Below, piece by piece: positions 1-8,949 of a stretch of DNA of 64,000 nt (the first letter of the stretch is position 1; each line of letters opens with the position of its first letter). The notes beneath the pieces were generated by a model that saw only the letters and a program-made list of their open reading frames with translations, did not search any database and had not been told where the DNA came from. Origin of the DNA: Blastocladiella emersonii ATCC 22665 (lineage: Eukaryota > Blastocladiomycota > Blastocladiomycetes > Blastocladiales > Blastocladiaceae); contig JANHCV010000002.1 of the NCBI GenBank assembly GCA_025594325.1, positions 682,001 to 746,000 on the forward strand, written 5' to 3'. Made by a program: the position numbers and the translations under genes.

Positions 1-3000
1 GCCGTCATCCCGCGCGACCTGCTCCTCACCGAGCTCACGGTCGCCCCGCAGCTCGGGTGGCCGCTCCCGCACCTCGCGATCGGCGGCCTGTTCCTCGTCG
101 GCAACGGGTCCGCGCTCCACTGCATCATGCTCTCGTCGCAGGTCCTCTGCACGCTGTTCGCCGACCGCATCCTGCCGCGCCCCTGGTGGTTCCCGCCGCT
201 CGAGGCCCGCGGCAGCCTCGTCGCGCTCGTCAAGCGCACGCGGCGGTCGGGCGCGTGGGAGGGCGACGAAGCGCCTGCGCCCGATACCGGTGGGAGCGGC
301 GAGCCGCGCGTCGCGGTCCTGTTCTGCGGGCTCATCACGCTGCCGTTCGTGTTCCTCGACGACCTCGAGACGCTCGCCGTCATGGTCGCCATGTGCTTCC
401 TGCTGTCGTACGCCTTCACCAACCTGTCGTGCACCGCGCTCGAGTGGCTCAAGATCCCCGAGTGGCGGCCCGTCTACCGCGGGTACCACTGGGCGCTGTC
501 CCTCACGGGCGCCGCCGCCTGCATCACCCTCATGTTCCGCGTCAACGCGCTCGCCGCCGCTACCCTGCTCCTCCTCGCCGCCGCGGGCACCGTCGCGATC
601 CAGCTCTCGGCGTCCGCGTCCGCCGCCGCCCGGTCCAAGCAGACCCGCCACCGCGCCGGGTGGGGCGCTACCGACAAGGCCGCGGGCAGCCGCCCGTTCC
701 GCGGCCGCGCGCAGCAGTGGGGACACACGGTCCACGGGCTCCTGTACCAGATCGCGCTCAACCACCTGCTCGCCGTCGAGTCCGAGGCGCTCACCGAGGT
801 CGAGCACGCCCTGCGCGCCGAGGCTGCGGGTGCCGCTGCCGGGCGCGCGGTCGCCGTGATTCCGCCGTCGACACGCGTGCTCGAGGAGGCCGAGCAGCCG
901 CAGCCGCAGCAGCTTCGCCGCCGCCGACCCCGCCCGCACGGCCCCGACTCGTCGGACGGCGACGACAGCGACGAGGACGGGTCCCTCTCGGGGTCGAGCG
1001 AGGACCACGAGTCGTGGTCGGCGTCGTCGCGCGACGAGGACTCGCTCGCGCACTTTCTCGAGTCGCAGACCACCACCTCAACCGCCGATGACGACGCGGT
1101 CCCCGCGGCCGCCCTCGAACCGCCCGCGCTCCGCCCCGTCAACGCGCTGTGGAAGCCGCAGCTCGTCGCCTTCTTCTCCATGCCGCGCGGCCGCATCCTG
1201 TACCCGCGCCTCCTCTCGCTCGTCTCGCAGCTCTCGTCGCGCGGCGGGCTCTGCGTCCTCAGCCATATCGTCGTCCCGCCCAACTCGACGGCGACGCCCG
1301 CCACGCGCAGCGACGAGTACCGCGGCGAGCGGCCCGAGGCGCCGGCGGTGTCCCGGCCCCCGCCGCCGCCCGAGATCGTCATCTCGCCCGCCGAGCCCGA
1401 GAACGGCGGCTCGTCGACGACGACCGAGGACGACGAGACGCCGACGCCCGGCAGCCACGGGCCGTGCGGCAGCGCGCGGTCCGACGACAACAACGCGGGG
1501 ACCGCCGAGGACGATGAGGGCAACGACGAGGACGACCCGGACGCGGACGGGACCAACCGCAGCACCGCGCCCGTCGCCGTACGCCGTTCCAACGCTGGTG
1601 GCGGGTCGTCGTCGTACCAACGCAGCCGGCGCGGTGACGACGTGCAGATGGACGTGCAGATGGCGGCGTGCGACACGCGGGTGCGTCGGCGGCGCGTGCT
1701 CCTGCACCGTGCCATGGAACGCGAGGGGCTCGCCGGGTTCGTCAAGGTATTTGTGTGCCCGAGCGTGCGCATGGGCCAGTCGGTGCTCCTGCAGACGGTC
1801 GGGCTCGGCGAGCTCACGGCCAACACGGTGCTCGCGGCGTGGCCCGACCAGGCCGGCGGCGCGCAGCCCGCGTGGGCGGCCAAGCTCGACCGCGTCCGCG
1901 GTCTCGCACAGCTGTGGCGGCTTGCCAGCGTGTCCGGGCTCAACGTGCTCGTCGCCAAGGGCATCCTCTCGTTCCCCGACAGCAACGACGGCGCGCTCGT
2001 CGCCGGCAAGTCGGTCGATGTGTGGTGGATCGTCAACGACGGCCCGCTCATCCTGCTCGTCGCGTACATTTTGCGCCAGCACCCCGTGTGGCGCCGGTCG
2101 CCGCTCCGCCTCTTTGCGGTCGCGCAGGCCGGCGGCGCCGAGGACCCGCAGCACATCGAGGCCGTCCTCCGCGCGTACCTCCTCCTGTTCCGCATCCCCG
2201 TCGACCACGTCGAGGTCGTCCTTGTCCCCGTGACGGCCATCTCGGCGACCCCCGCGAGCGGCGCGGCCGCCGCCGCCGTCGAAGATCCCGGGTTCGCCGG
2301 CGCGCTCCGCGCCGAGATGCTCAACCAGGACGAGGCCAACGCGTCCGAGTACTCGACGGGCACCACCGCCGTCACCGGCGCGAGTCTCCCCGGCGGCGTC
2401 CTCCCGCTCGGCGGCCGCACGCGCACCGGCAGCTCGATGCGGTCGATCCTCGGCCGCCTCGCGGGCCGTAGCGCCGTCGGCAGCGTCGCGGGCGCCGAGA
2501 GCAGCTTCAGCGCGCCCGCGCCAGGCAGCCCGCCCGTCCAGTCGCCGATCCCGCGCGCGCTCGACCCCGCCAACGTCGTCCCCGAGACGGTCGACGAGCG
2601 GCAGCTCCCCGGGATCGCAGTTCCGCTCGCTGACGATCTCGCGGTCGGGTCCATGGACGCCGCGGCGCCGCCCACGCTCACCACGGTGCACGACTGGGAG
2701 GGCGCCGGCGGCGTCCCGCCCAGCGCGTCGCCCGACTCGGGGATCGTCCCGCCGGGCTCGCCGCCGCGCATCCGCCGCACCCCGCGTGCCGCGATGCGCC
2801 GGTCCACCATGGCCGCGCTCCGTAACGCCATGGTCGAGCGCAGCACGGGCGACGGCGTCGCGCTCGTCCTCCTCAATCTCCCCGCGCCGCCAGCGGGCAG
2901 TCCCGGGCACGGCGCCAACGTGTTCAACCTCCGCGCTAAGCGCCGCGCCGGTGTGCACCTCGAGCTGTTCGAGTTCCTCACGGCGGGCATGCCGCGGAGT

Positions 3001-3060
3001 ATCCTCGTTCACAGCTCGGCGCGCACCCGGGCGGAGATCAGTGTGAGTAGTTTGTCGTGA
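1..3060 (+). CDS. Cation-chloride cotransporter, KCC/Vhc1 type (SLC12 family), 5' partial
   Basis: The open frame enters from the left edge (first codon at base 1), so the N-terminus and most membrane helices are missing. What remains starts in the last helices of an SLC12 transporter; the stretch NGSALHCIMLSSQVL matches the place where animal KCCs read SALQCLTGAPRLL. More hydrophobic helices follow (about bases 310-620), then a long cytosolic tail. The tail carries family landmarks: PQLVAFFSMP, a GLGELTANTV segment, and DVWWIVNDGPLILL followed by LRQHPVWR, all conserved in KCC/NKCC C-terminal domains. Family role: electroneutral K+/Cl- cotransport; yeast Vhc1 is vacuolar. Odd points are Asp/Ser-rich and Gly/Pro-rich insertions (about bases 880-1120, 1290-1660 and 2300-2800) that lengthen the tail well beyond the animal norm. 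No intron is seen in the visible part. Family is certain; transported ions are inferred. Confidence 0.9.
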   Translation, partial: AVIPRDLLLTELTVAPQLGWPLPHLAIGGLFLVGNGSALHCIMLSSQVLCTLFADRILPRPWWFPPLEARGSLVALVKRTRRSGAWEGDEAPAPDTGGSGEPRVAVLFCGLITLPFVFLDDLETLAVMVAMCFLLSYAFTNLSCTALEWLKIPEWRPVYRGYHWALSLTGAAACITLMFRVNALAAATLLLLAAAGTVAIQLSASASAAARSKQTRHRAGWGATDKAAGSRPFRGRAQQWGHTVHGLLYQIALNHLLAVESEALTEVEHALRAEAAGAAAGRAVAVIPPSTRVLEEAEQPQPQQLRRRRPRPHGPDSSDGDDSDEDGSLSGSSEDHESWSASSRDEDSLAHFLESQTTTSTADDDAVPAAALEPPALRPVNALWKPQLVAFFSMPRGRILYPRLLSLVSQLSSRGGLCVLSHIVVPPNSTATPATRSDEYRGERPEAPAVSRPPPPPEIVISPAEPENGGSSTTTEDDETPTPGSHGPCGSARSDDNNAGTAEDDEGNDEDDPDADGTNRSTAPVAVRRSNAGGGSSSYQRSRRGDDVQMDVQMAACDTRVRRRRVLLHRAMEREGLAGFVKVFVCPSVRMGQSVLLQTVGLGELTANTVLAAWPDQAGGAQPAWAAKLDRVRGLAQLWRLASVSGLNVLVAKGILSFPDSNDGALVAGKSVDVWWIVNDGPLILLVAYILRQHPVWRRSPLRLFAVAQAGGAEDPQHIEAVLRAYLLLFRIPVDHVEVVLVPVTAISATPASGAAAAAVEDPGFAGALRAEMLNQDEANASEYSTGTTAVTGASLPGGVLPLGGRTRTGSSMRSILGRLAGRSAVGSVAGAESSFSAPAPGSPPVQSPIPRALDPANVVPETVDERQLPGIAVPLADDLAVGSMDAAAPPTLTTVHDWEGAGGVPPSASPDSGIVPPGSPPRIRRTPRAAMRRSTMAALRNAMVERSTGDGVALVLLNLPAPPAGSPGHGANVFNLRAKRRAGVHLELFEFLTAGMPRSILVHSSARTRAEISVSSLS

Positions 3061-3223
3061 TGCACCGCGAGGGGGCGGTGCCAGAGTTCGCATGAGATAC
3101 ATAGGTTTTCGAGAACGATTCGCGGGTCTGAGCCAAGAGTGCTGGCCCTGGTGCTGGCCTTGTGTTAGGGGACTGACTGCCTGGGTGCTGGCCGAGCCAG
3201 GTTTGGCCGCTCGGGACGCGCAG

Positions 3224-3238
3224 TGACGCGACTGACAG
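3224..3238 (+). promoter_or_regulatory. Shared upstream element of PPR-like gene A
   Basis: TGACGCGACTGACAG lies 93 bp before the ATG of the first PPR-like gene. An almost identical copy (TGACGCGACCGGCAG) lies 106 bp before the ATG of the second one. The TGACGC core resembles a CRE/ATF site. It may be a kept promoter element or simply duplicated flank. Confidence 0.35.
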
Positions 3239-3316
3239 GTCAAACACGCGCGCTCGAGGTGCCGGAAATCCGGCGGCGCCCGCTGTTGGCTTCGGCTCCC
3301 CATCGCCCTATCTACC

Positions 3317-5932
3317 ATGTATTGGCTCATGCATTTCCGGCCGGGACTGGGTGCAGCTGCACTCGGCCGCCGAGCTCTTGCCCTTATCGCCGGTCCAGTC
3401 CCGCAGCGCCTCGCGTCGGCCAAGCCCCGAGCTCAGCTCCCCACTCGCATTGCCGCCATTCGCTCCGCTTCGGTCCAGCCTCGAGCCTTTGTACACACCA
3501 AACTGATGCCTCCCGCTTCGGATCCAGTTGCAATCCTTCGGCGCGCCGAGTCTCTTGTTCGTTCAGGCGACGCACACGGTTTCCTTGTTGCCGTCAACGT
3601 CATCCCGTGGGATCAAGTCGACCTGTTTTCTCACAGCGGCAAGCATCTCCGCATGCTACTCGGTTCTCTCGATTGCGTTCCGGTGTTCAAGCAAGATCCA
3701 CGACCCGAATGGGGCCAAGGACTTGCCGTGCTCCTTGCCGGCATGCGCAATATACCCCGGATCCAGGATTTGTCCTCAGCCTCGCCGCCTGATTTTAATG
3801 CGCTCACAAAGGCATGTCACTCGCAGCGCCTCCCCCACGTGGCGATCGACGATCTCTTGGCTATCATGGACGCGTCTTGTTGCAGCATTCCTTCCGTCGT
3901 CTTCGCAATGAATCTTTGCAGCGAGGCGAAACGCTATGCCGACGTAGATGCTTTGGCGGAGGTGTTCCCGCGGCGAACTCTCGTGGTTCTTTATGCGCTT
4001 GCTAGTGCTTACACGCGCGACGGTCGCGGACGCGAGGCTGTCCAAGCGCTCATGGACGAGGCGGTTTCGCGCAAGCTTATCGCCCATCGGTTTGCAAACC
4101 GCGAGTTCAACGGTTACCTTTTGGTCGCAGTCCTTGGCGCAGAGGGCTCACTTGCTGCGCGCGAGCTTCTCAAGTCGTTAGTTTCGAGTGATCCGGAGAA
4201 AGCTCGTTTGGGCACTCTCATCGGCCCCGACGTCATCAACAGGCTCATCCTCCAACTGCTGGAGGGGCGGTTCAACGACGAAGCCGAGGACACGCTTCTC
4301 TATCTTTGCGCGCATGGGATTGAGCCTTGGAAGATAGGCGTGCGATCGACGGCCATTGCGATGTTTGAATCAGGCTCCCCGCCGCACCGCGTCTTGGACT
4401 TGCTCAATACGTTTTCCTGCGCAATCGAGCAAGACACCGCCTTTTTCGCTGAAATCATTGCCCGGGTTCATGGCGCCTTGGGCGGTCCCCGAGGTCTCAT
4501 TCGCTTCCATCGCACGCTTGTCAAGCGAAACGACGCAGCGCTCGGGAATCCGGGCTATTATACGACTTTAGCCTATCAGCTTGCGCGCAACGCTACATCA
4601 AACGACCCCAAACCGGTGGATCAGGCCATGGTGTACTTTCGCGAAATGTTGGGACGTGGCACGAAGCCGGACGGTGTTCTGATTTCCATGCTACATCGTA
4701 TCGCCGCCAAAGTCGGCCACGCCGCCGCAATCGCCGAGCTCCTCAAGATTGCGGACGAGCTTGGCCTCTCTGGCCAATTTGCCAAGAGCGGGCCGGCGGC
4801 CGCCAATGCGAAAAGTAGTGGCGAACTTGACGCCGCTGCGGCGGGTTGTGCGAAATTCGCCCGCGATGTTGAGCCACTCCTTTATGATCACCGTACTTCT
4901 GGCAACCTCGAAAAGGCGTTCAACACCGCTCTTGAAATCACGCGCGAGCTTGGTCCAGCCGCCGTTGAAATCGATCAATGGGCTTTTCTTATTGGGGTCG
5001 CATACAAGCATTTTCCAAAGGGCGACCCGCGGTGCATCCAACTTATTACCAAAGCCCACCGTACTGTTGCGCATGAACTTGGTCTCGCTTCGCTTGCCCT
5101 CGCCAACGTAACTTACATGACGGGACTTATTGCTTCACTCTCTCATGCATTAACTTGTGCAGGCCTCAGTTCAGAGCCCGCTGTCAACCTCATTCGCCGC
5201 TGGATCTTAGGCGATACATCTGTAACCAACGAGCCCCCGTGGAGCTTCCCGCCGCCCCCGCCAAGCGCGCTGCCATACCAGGTGCTTCCATGGTCACCCA
5301 TCATGCTCTCAGTTGTTGCCGATACGCTTGGTTTTGCTGGGCGTCGTGACTTGCTGGGTGAAGTCGTGGCGCTGATCGCGCAAGGCGGTCCGCAACGCGC
5401 CAACGTGCAACGGTTGACCTCGACCAACGTCTGGACGTCCATCGCGGAAGCGGCGCTGCGTCTCGGCGACGGTGAATTCGCTCTCACGTGCATGGCCAAG
5501 GATCGCGTCCGTTGCGGCGACGCTGTTGATCAGAAACTCGTGCGTACCGTTCACAGCATGGCTTTGATGCGGCCGGAGCTTCATTGGGTGATCAACGACC
5601 CGCGCTATCTCGCGCTGCGGACTGAGCTCAAGGATCTTGAGCGCGCGGATGCTCGACACAAGGAGTTTGAGCGCAAGCGCGCCAGTCGGCCAGGCAAGGT
5701 CATTCATGTCAATCGCGAGCCCCATCGACCAGCTCGTCCGAGTTTTTCGTCGCCAAGCGCTGCTCCTCCGCGTTTCGTTGCAGATACGACTGCCCGCTCT
5801 TCAGCCTTTCGGACAGCTCGATTTGAGCCGACGTCGCGGGCAACGACTTCGCGTCGTCCCGCTAAGGCCTCTCTCGCCATGCAGGGCTCGGCACGAAGCG
5901 AAAAGCTAGTTCCCGTGAATATCAAGGTTTAG
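3317..5932 (+). CDS. PPR-like helical-repeat protein, probably mitochondrial (copy A)
   Basis: Single-exon gene of 871 residues. The N-terminus has no acidic residues in its first 60 and many Arg, Ala and Ser, which suits a mitochondrial targeting sequence. The body consists of paired helices in roughly 35-residue units; the clearest runs from AMVYFREMLGRGTKPDG, the usual look of a pentatricopeptide repeat ending in Pro-Asp. PPR proteins bind organellar RNA and act in its processing or translation; that role is inferred here. The C-terminal 70 residues are basic and low-complexity. Copy B lies directly downstream in the same orientation and matches along the whole length, with shared blocks such as DPRPEWGQGLA and FVGRRDLLGELVAL-type segments. 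The start at 3317 is supported because both copies begin in the same way (MYxLMxFRPGLGA). Confidence 0.75.
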   Translation: MYWLMHFRPGLGAAALGRRALALIAGPVPQRLASAKPRAQLPTRIAAIRSASVQPRAFVHTKLMPPASDPVAILRRAESLVRSGDAHGFLVAVNVIPWDQVDLFSHSGKHLRMLLGSLDCVPVFKQDPRPEWGQGLAVLLAGMRNIPRIQDLSSASPPDFNALTKACHSQRLPHVAIDDLLAIMDASCCSIPSVVFAMNLCSEAKRYADVDALAEVFPRRTLVVLYALASAYTRDGRGREAVQALMDEAVSRKLIAHRFANREFNGYLLVAVLGAEGSLAARELLKSLVSSDPEKARLGTLIGPDVINRLILQLLEGRFNDEAEDTLLYLCAHGIEPWKIGVRSTAIAMFESGSPPHRVLDLLNTFSCAIEQDTAFFAEIIARVHGALGGPRGLIRFHRTLVKRNDAALGNPGYYTTLAYQLARNATSNDPKPVDQAMVYFREMLGRGTKPDGVLISMLHRIAAKVGHAAAIAELLKIADELGLSGQFAKSGPAAANAKSSGELDAAAAGCAKFARDVEPLLYDHRTSGNLEKAFNTALEITRELGPAAVEIDQWAFLIGVAYKHFPKGDPRCIQLITKAHRTVAHELGLASLALANVTYMTGLIASLSHALTCAGLSSEPAVNLIRRWILGDTSVTNEPPWSFPPPPPSALPYQVLPWSPIMLSVVADTLGFAGRRDLLGEVVALIAQGGPQRANVQRLTSTNVWTSIAEAALRLGDGEFALTCMAKDRVRCGDAVDQKLVRTVHSMALMRPELHWVINDPRYLALRTELKDLERADARHKEFERKRASRPGKVIHVNREPHRPARPSFSSPSAAPPRFVADTTARSSAFRTARFEPTSRATTSRRPAKASLAMQGSARSEKLVPVNIKV

Positions 5933-6173
5933 GCTCGTTTATGCTTTATCAGCTCTTTTTCCCATTATTTTGTCCTGAATATAACCTCTCATTGGTTCGT
6001 GCTCGGGATAGCACTCGCTAGAGCGTAGGGAGCGGGCCGACTCCCTGGCTTGCGTGGAGCGCCCACGTTCGCGGTTTCCGAGGCCCTCCAGCGAGGGATT
6101 AAGGCAGCATGAAACTTTGAGGTCCCAACTTGGCGCAAGCAGCGCAGCGAAGCGGAACAGGCGAAACGCGTCG

Positions 6174-6188
6174 TGACGCGACCGGCAG
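6174..6188 (+). promoter_or_regulatory. Shared upstream element of PPR-like gene B
   Basis: TGACGCGACCGGCAG, 106 bp before the ATG of copy B, is the counterpart of the element at 3224-3238. The surrounding 5933-6279 gap shows no gene. Confidence 0.35.
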
Positions 6189-6279
6189 CTAACTCACGTG
6201 GGTGGCTGAAGAGCCTTTCCCAAGCAAAAGTTTGCGCAAGGGTCGATTGCCGCCGCCTCACTCGTCCGTCACTACCGCT

Positions 6280-8949
6280 ATGTACACGCTCATGCAATTC
6301 CGCCCGGGACTAGGTGCAACCGCACCAGCTCGCCGGCTTCTTGCTCCTATCGCCCGTTCTTTGCCACGGCTCTATGCGACGGCATACTATGCTCCAGCCG
6401 TCCCGGTGAAACTCTGGTCTACTCGCAAGTCCGCTGCTGCCGGAGCGCTGCCGGCCCGGCTTGATTATACACCACACACCAACGCAATTTCACTCTCATC
6501 GGATCCTTTTATGATGATGCTTGATCACACCGAGTCGCTCGTCCGTTTTGGCGATGCGGCTGGATTCCTTGATTCTCTGCGCCAGGTCCCCTGGGAGCAA
6601 GTCTACAAGCCGTTTTCGCCTCGCGGAAACCAACTTCAAGCGCTCCTTTGCTCGCTTGATCGTATCCCCACTTTCAAGGACGACCCGCGGCCCGAATGGG
6701 GCCAGGGGCTCGCTGCGCTTCTCGACGGCATGTGTCGTGTTCCCAATATCAAGCACTTGACTTCGGTCACGCCGTACGGCCTCAACTCGCTTGCTAAAGC
6801 TTGCCGCTCCCAGCATCTGCCTCACGCAGCAATCGACTCGTTTCTCAGCGTCATGGACCCAACACGTTGCGGCATCCTTCCTGTCGTCACCGCCATCAAT
6901 CTTTGTGCCGAAGCTGGCCGAGCCGACGATGTTGACGCACTTGCCCAATCTGTCCCGCGGCGACCGCTAATGCTGCTCTACGCGTTAGCGAATGCTTACG
7001 CGCTCCTCAATCGCGGGCGCGACGCTGTCGACTCTCTCATCGACGAAGCCGTGTCGCGCGACATGATCGAGCACTCCTTCGCGAAGCTCGAGTTCAACAA
7101 TTCATTGGTCCTTGCGGTTCTCGGGACGGATGGTCCAGTGGCTGCATTTCGCCTGATCGAGTCACTGGTCGCGACAGATCTCGAGCGGGCGCGTTCAGGC
7201 ACCCTGATTGGCCAGAGCGTACTTGACCGGATGGTATTTGCGCATCTTGAAGGTCGGCTTATCAACGAAGCCGAAACCATGCTATACCGCCTCCAATCGC
7301 TTGGTATTCAGCCACGAAACACGAGCGTTCGCGCGACAGCTCGTGCGCTCCTCGACCACGTCCACCAGCCCCTGCGAGCACTTGCCCTGCTTGATCGCTT
7401 TCCCGAAGCCAGCACGCACAACACAACTCCGACTGCCGTGCTGCTGGTACGCATCCATTATGCGTTGGGCGGCCCCCTAAAGTTGCTTCGCTTTCACAAC
7501 ACGCTTGTTGAGCAGATGGATCCGGCGCTCCAGAACCCGGCTTACTATGCGGCGTTTTTGTCGCACCTGGCCGGAAAAACCACTCGTAGGAACGCGGAGC
7601 CTCTCAAACTTGCAGTCACGCAGCTGTACGCTATGATAAACCGTGGTGTCGAACCAACCGGAACGCTCCTCTCCACGCTTTATACTATCGCTTCCAGCAA
7701 TGGCCATCTAATGTATGGCACGAAACTCATCAGGGTTGCCCGTAGGCACGGCCTTGAAAGCTACTTGCCCGATGACACCGGCCTGACTGCCGGTTCTCGC
7801 GATAACAAGGTCATTTATGTTCATGCAGCTGGCGAAGCAAGGTTTGCTCGCGATGTTGAGCCTCTCCTTGATGACACGACTGTCGAGGGCAACTTTGAAA
7901 AGGCTTTCGACTTGGCGGTTGCGATCACGCGCGATTTTGGCCTGACTGCGGTGCGCGTCAGCCAGTGGTCGCATCTAATGGGCGTCGCTCACGAACACTT
8001 TGCCCCTGACGATCCGCGATGCGTTGAGGTTGTTGCTGACGTACATCGCACTGTCGCTCACGATCTTGGCCTCGCACCCGTGCTGCTTGCAAGCGACTCT
8101 TACATGACCGCTCTTCTCACCTCGCTTTCGCGCGTGGACACGAACTCGGGTCTTGGCTCTGGACCGACTGTCGATCTCATTCGCCGCTGGGTCCTTGGCG
8201 ACATTTCCGTGGTCGTTGCGCCGCCGTGGGACTTTCCGCAGCCTCCGCCTGATGCTGTGCCTCGTCAGGCGGTCCCGTGGACCCCCGCGTTGCTCGTCGC
8301 TGTTGCCGATACGCTTGGATTCGTCGGCCGCCGTGACCTGCTTGGTGAGCTTGTGGCGCTCATCGGTCAGGGTGGCCCGCAACGCGCCAACGTCGAGCTG
8401 ATCGCTCCCGCCAAAGTGTGGACATCAATTGCTGCAGCAGCGCTTCACTTTGGTGATGGCGAGTTTGCTCTCGAGTGCTCAACCAAGGACCGCGCGCGTT
8501 GTGGTGGTCCCGTTGACGAAAGCCTCTTGGATGTCTTCCGCACCAAGGTCGCAACCCGACCCCATCTTCAATGGGTACTCCAGGACCCGCGCTATCGCGC
8601 ACTCGACGATGCGCTCGCTAAACTGAAGCCGATCCAGGCCGAGCAACAGAAAAAACGCGAAATCCGGGCGTTCCAGCAGCAATTTTTGAACGCACGCGTC
8701 CTCAAAGTTCGTCGTCGTCGCTCTTCGAACGCTTGGTCCCGTGGCTCGGCATCAGGCCCAGCGGAATCTCGTGATGGTGCGGGTCGTAGCGCTCATCACG
8801 GGCCCGCGCGCACGGACCGGGTTGATTCTGCGTCTGCTCATGGTTCGTGTGCCAAGGAGGCGCGGCCGCACAACGAAGACGCTCGTCGAATGACCAAGTC
8901 CCATTCCGCTGAGTGCGCACGCGGTGTGCCCGCACCAACGGAGTCTTAG
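6280..8949 (+). CDS. PPR-like helical-repeat protein, probably mitochondrial (copy B)
   Basis: Single-exon paralogue of the upstream gene, 889 residues from the ATG at 6280. An in-frame upstream region exists, but it does not begin with ATG and has no counterpart in copy A, so 6280 is preferred. The protein has an Arg/Ala-rich N-terminus free of acidic residues (probable mitochondrial presequence), then helical repeats matching copy A block by block (DPRPEWGQGLAALLDGM, QLYAMINRGVEPTG and others). By eye about half the residues agree, so the duplication is not recent. The tail differs: copy B ends in a longer, basic, Ser/Arg/His-rich stretch. RNA binding in mitochondria is a family-level inference. 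No frame break is seen, so both copies look functional. Confidence 0.75.
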   Translation: MYTLMQFRPGLGATAPARRLLAPIARSLPRLYATAYYAPAVPVKLWSTRKSAAAGALPARLDYTPHTNAISLSSDPFMMMLDHTESLVRFGDAAGFLDSLRQVPWEQVYKPFSPRGNQLQALLCSLDRIPTFKDDPRPEWGQGLAALLDGMCRVPNIKHLTSVTPYGLNSLAKACRSQHLPHAAIDSFLSVMDPTRCGILPVVTAINLCAEAGRADDVDALAQSVPRRPLMLLYALANAYALLNRGRDAVDSLIDEAVSRDMIEHSFAKLEFNNSLVLAVLGTDGPVAAFRLIESLVATDLERARSGTLIGQSVLDRMVFAHLEGRLINEAETMLYRLQSLGIQPRNTSVRATARALLDHVHQPLRALALLDRFPEASTHNTTPTAVLLVRIHYALGGPLKLLRFHNTLVEQMDPALQNPAYYAAFLSHLAGKTTRRNAEPLKLAVTQLYAMINRGVEPTGTLLSTLYTIASSNGHLMYGTKLIRVARRHGLESYLPDDTGLTAGSRDNKVIYVHAAGEARFARDVEPLLDDTTVEGNFEKAFDLAVAITRDFGLTAVRVSQWSHLMGVAHEHFAPDDPRCVEVVADVHRTVAHDLGLAPVLLASDSYMTALLTSLSRVDTNSGLGSGPTVDLIRRWVLGDISVVVAPPWDFPQPPPDAVPRQAVPWTPALLVAVADTLGFVGRRDLLGELVALIGQGGPQRANVELIAPAKVWTSIAAAALHFGDGEFALECSTKDRARCGGPVDESLLDVFRTKVATRPHLQWVLQDPRYRALDDALAKLKPIQAEQQKKREIRAFQQQFLNARVLKVRRRRSSNAWSRGSASGPAESRDGAGRSAHHGPARTDRVDSASAHGSCAKEARPHNEDARRMTKSHSAECARGVPAPTES

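Noticed and set aside
474-2990. Very long open frame on the minus strand opposite the cotransporter
   Set aside because: It is a mirror of strongly GC-biased codons; composition is Ser/Arg/Thr-rich without domains, while the + strand frame is a clear SLC12 protein.
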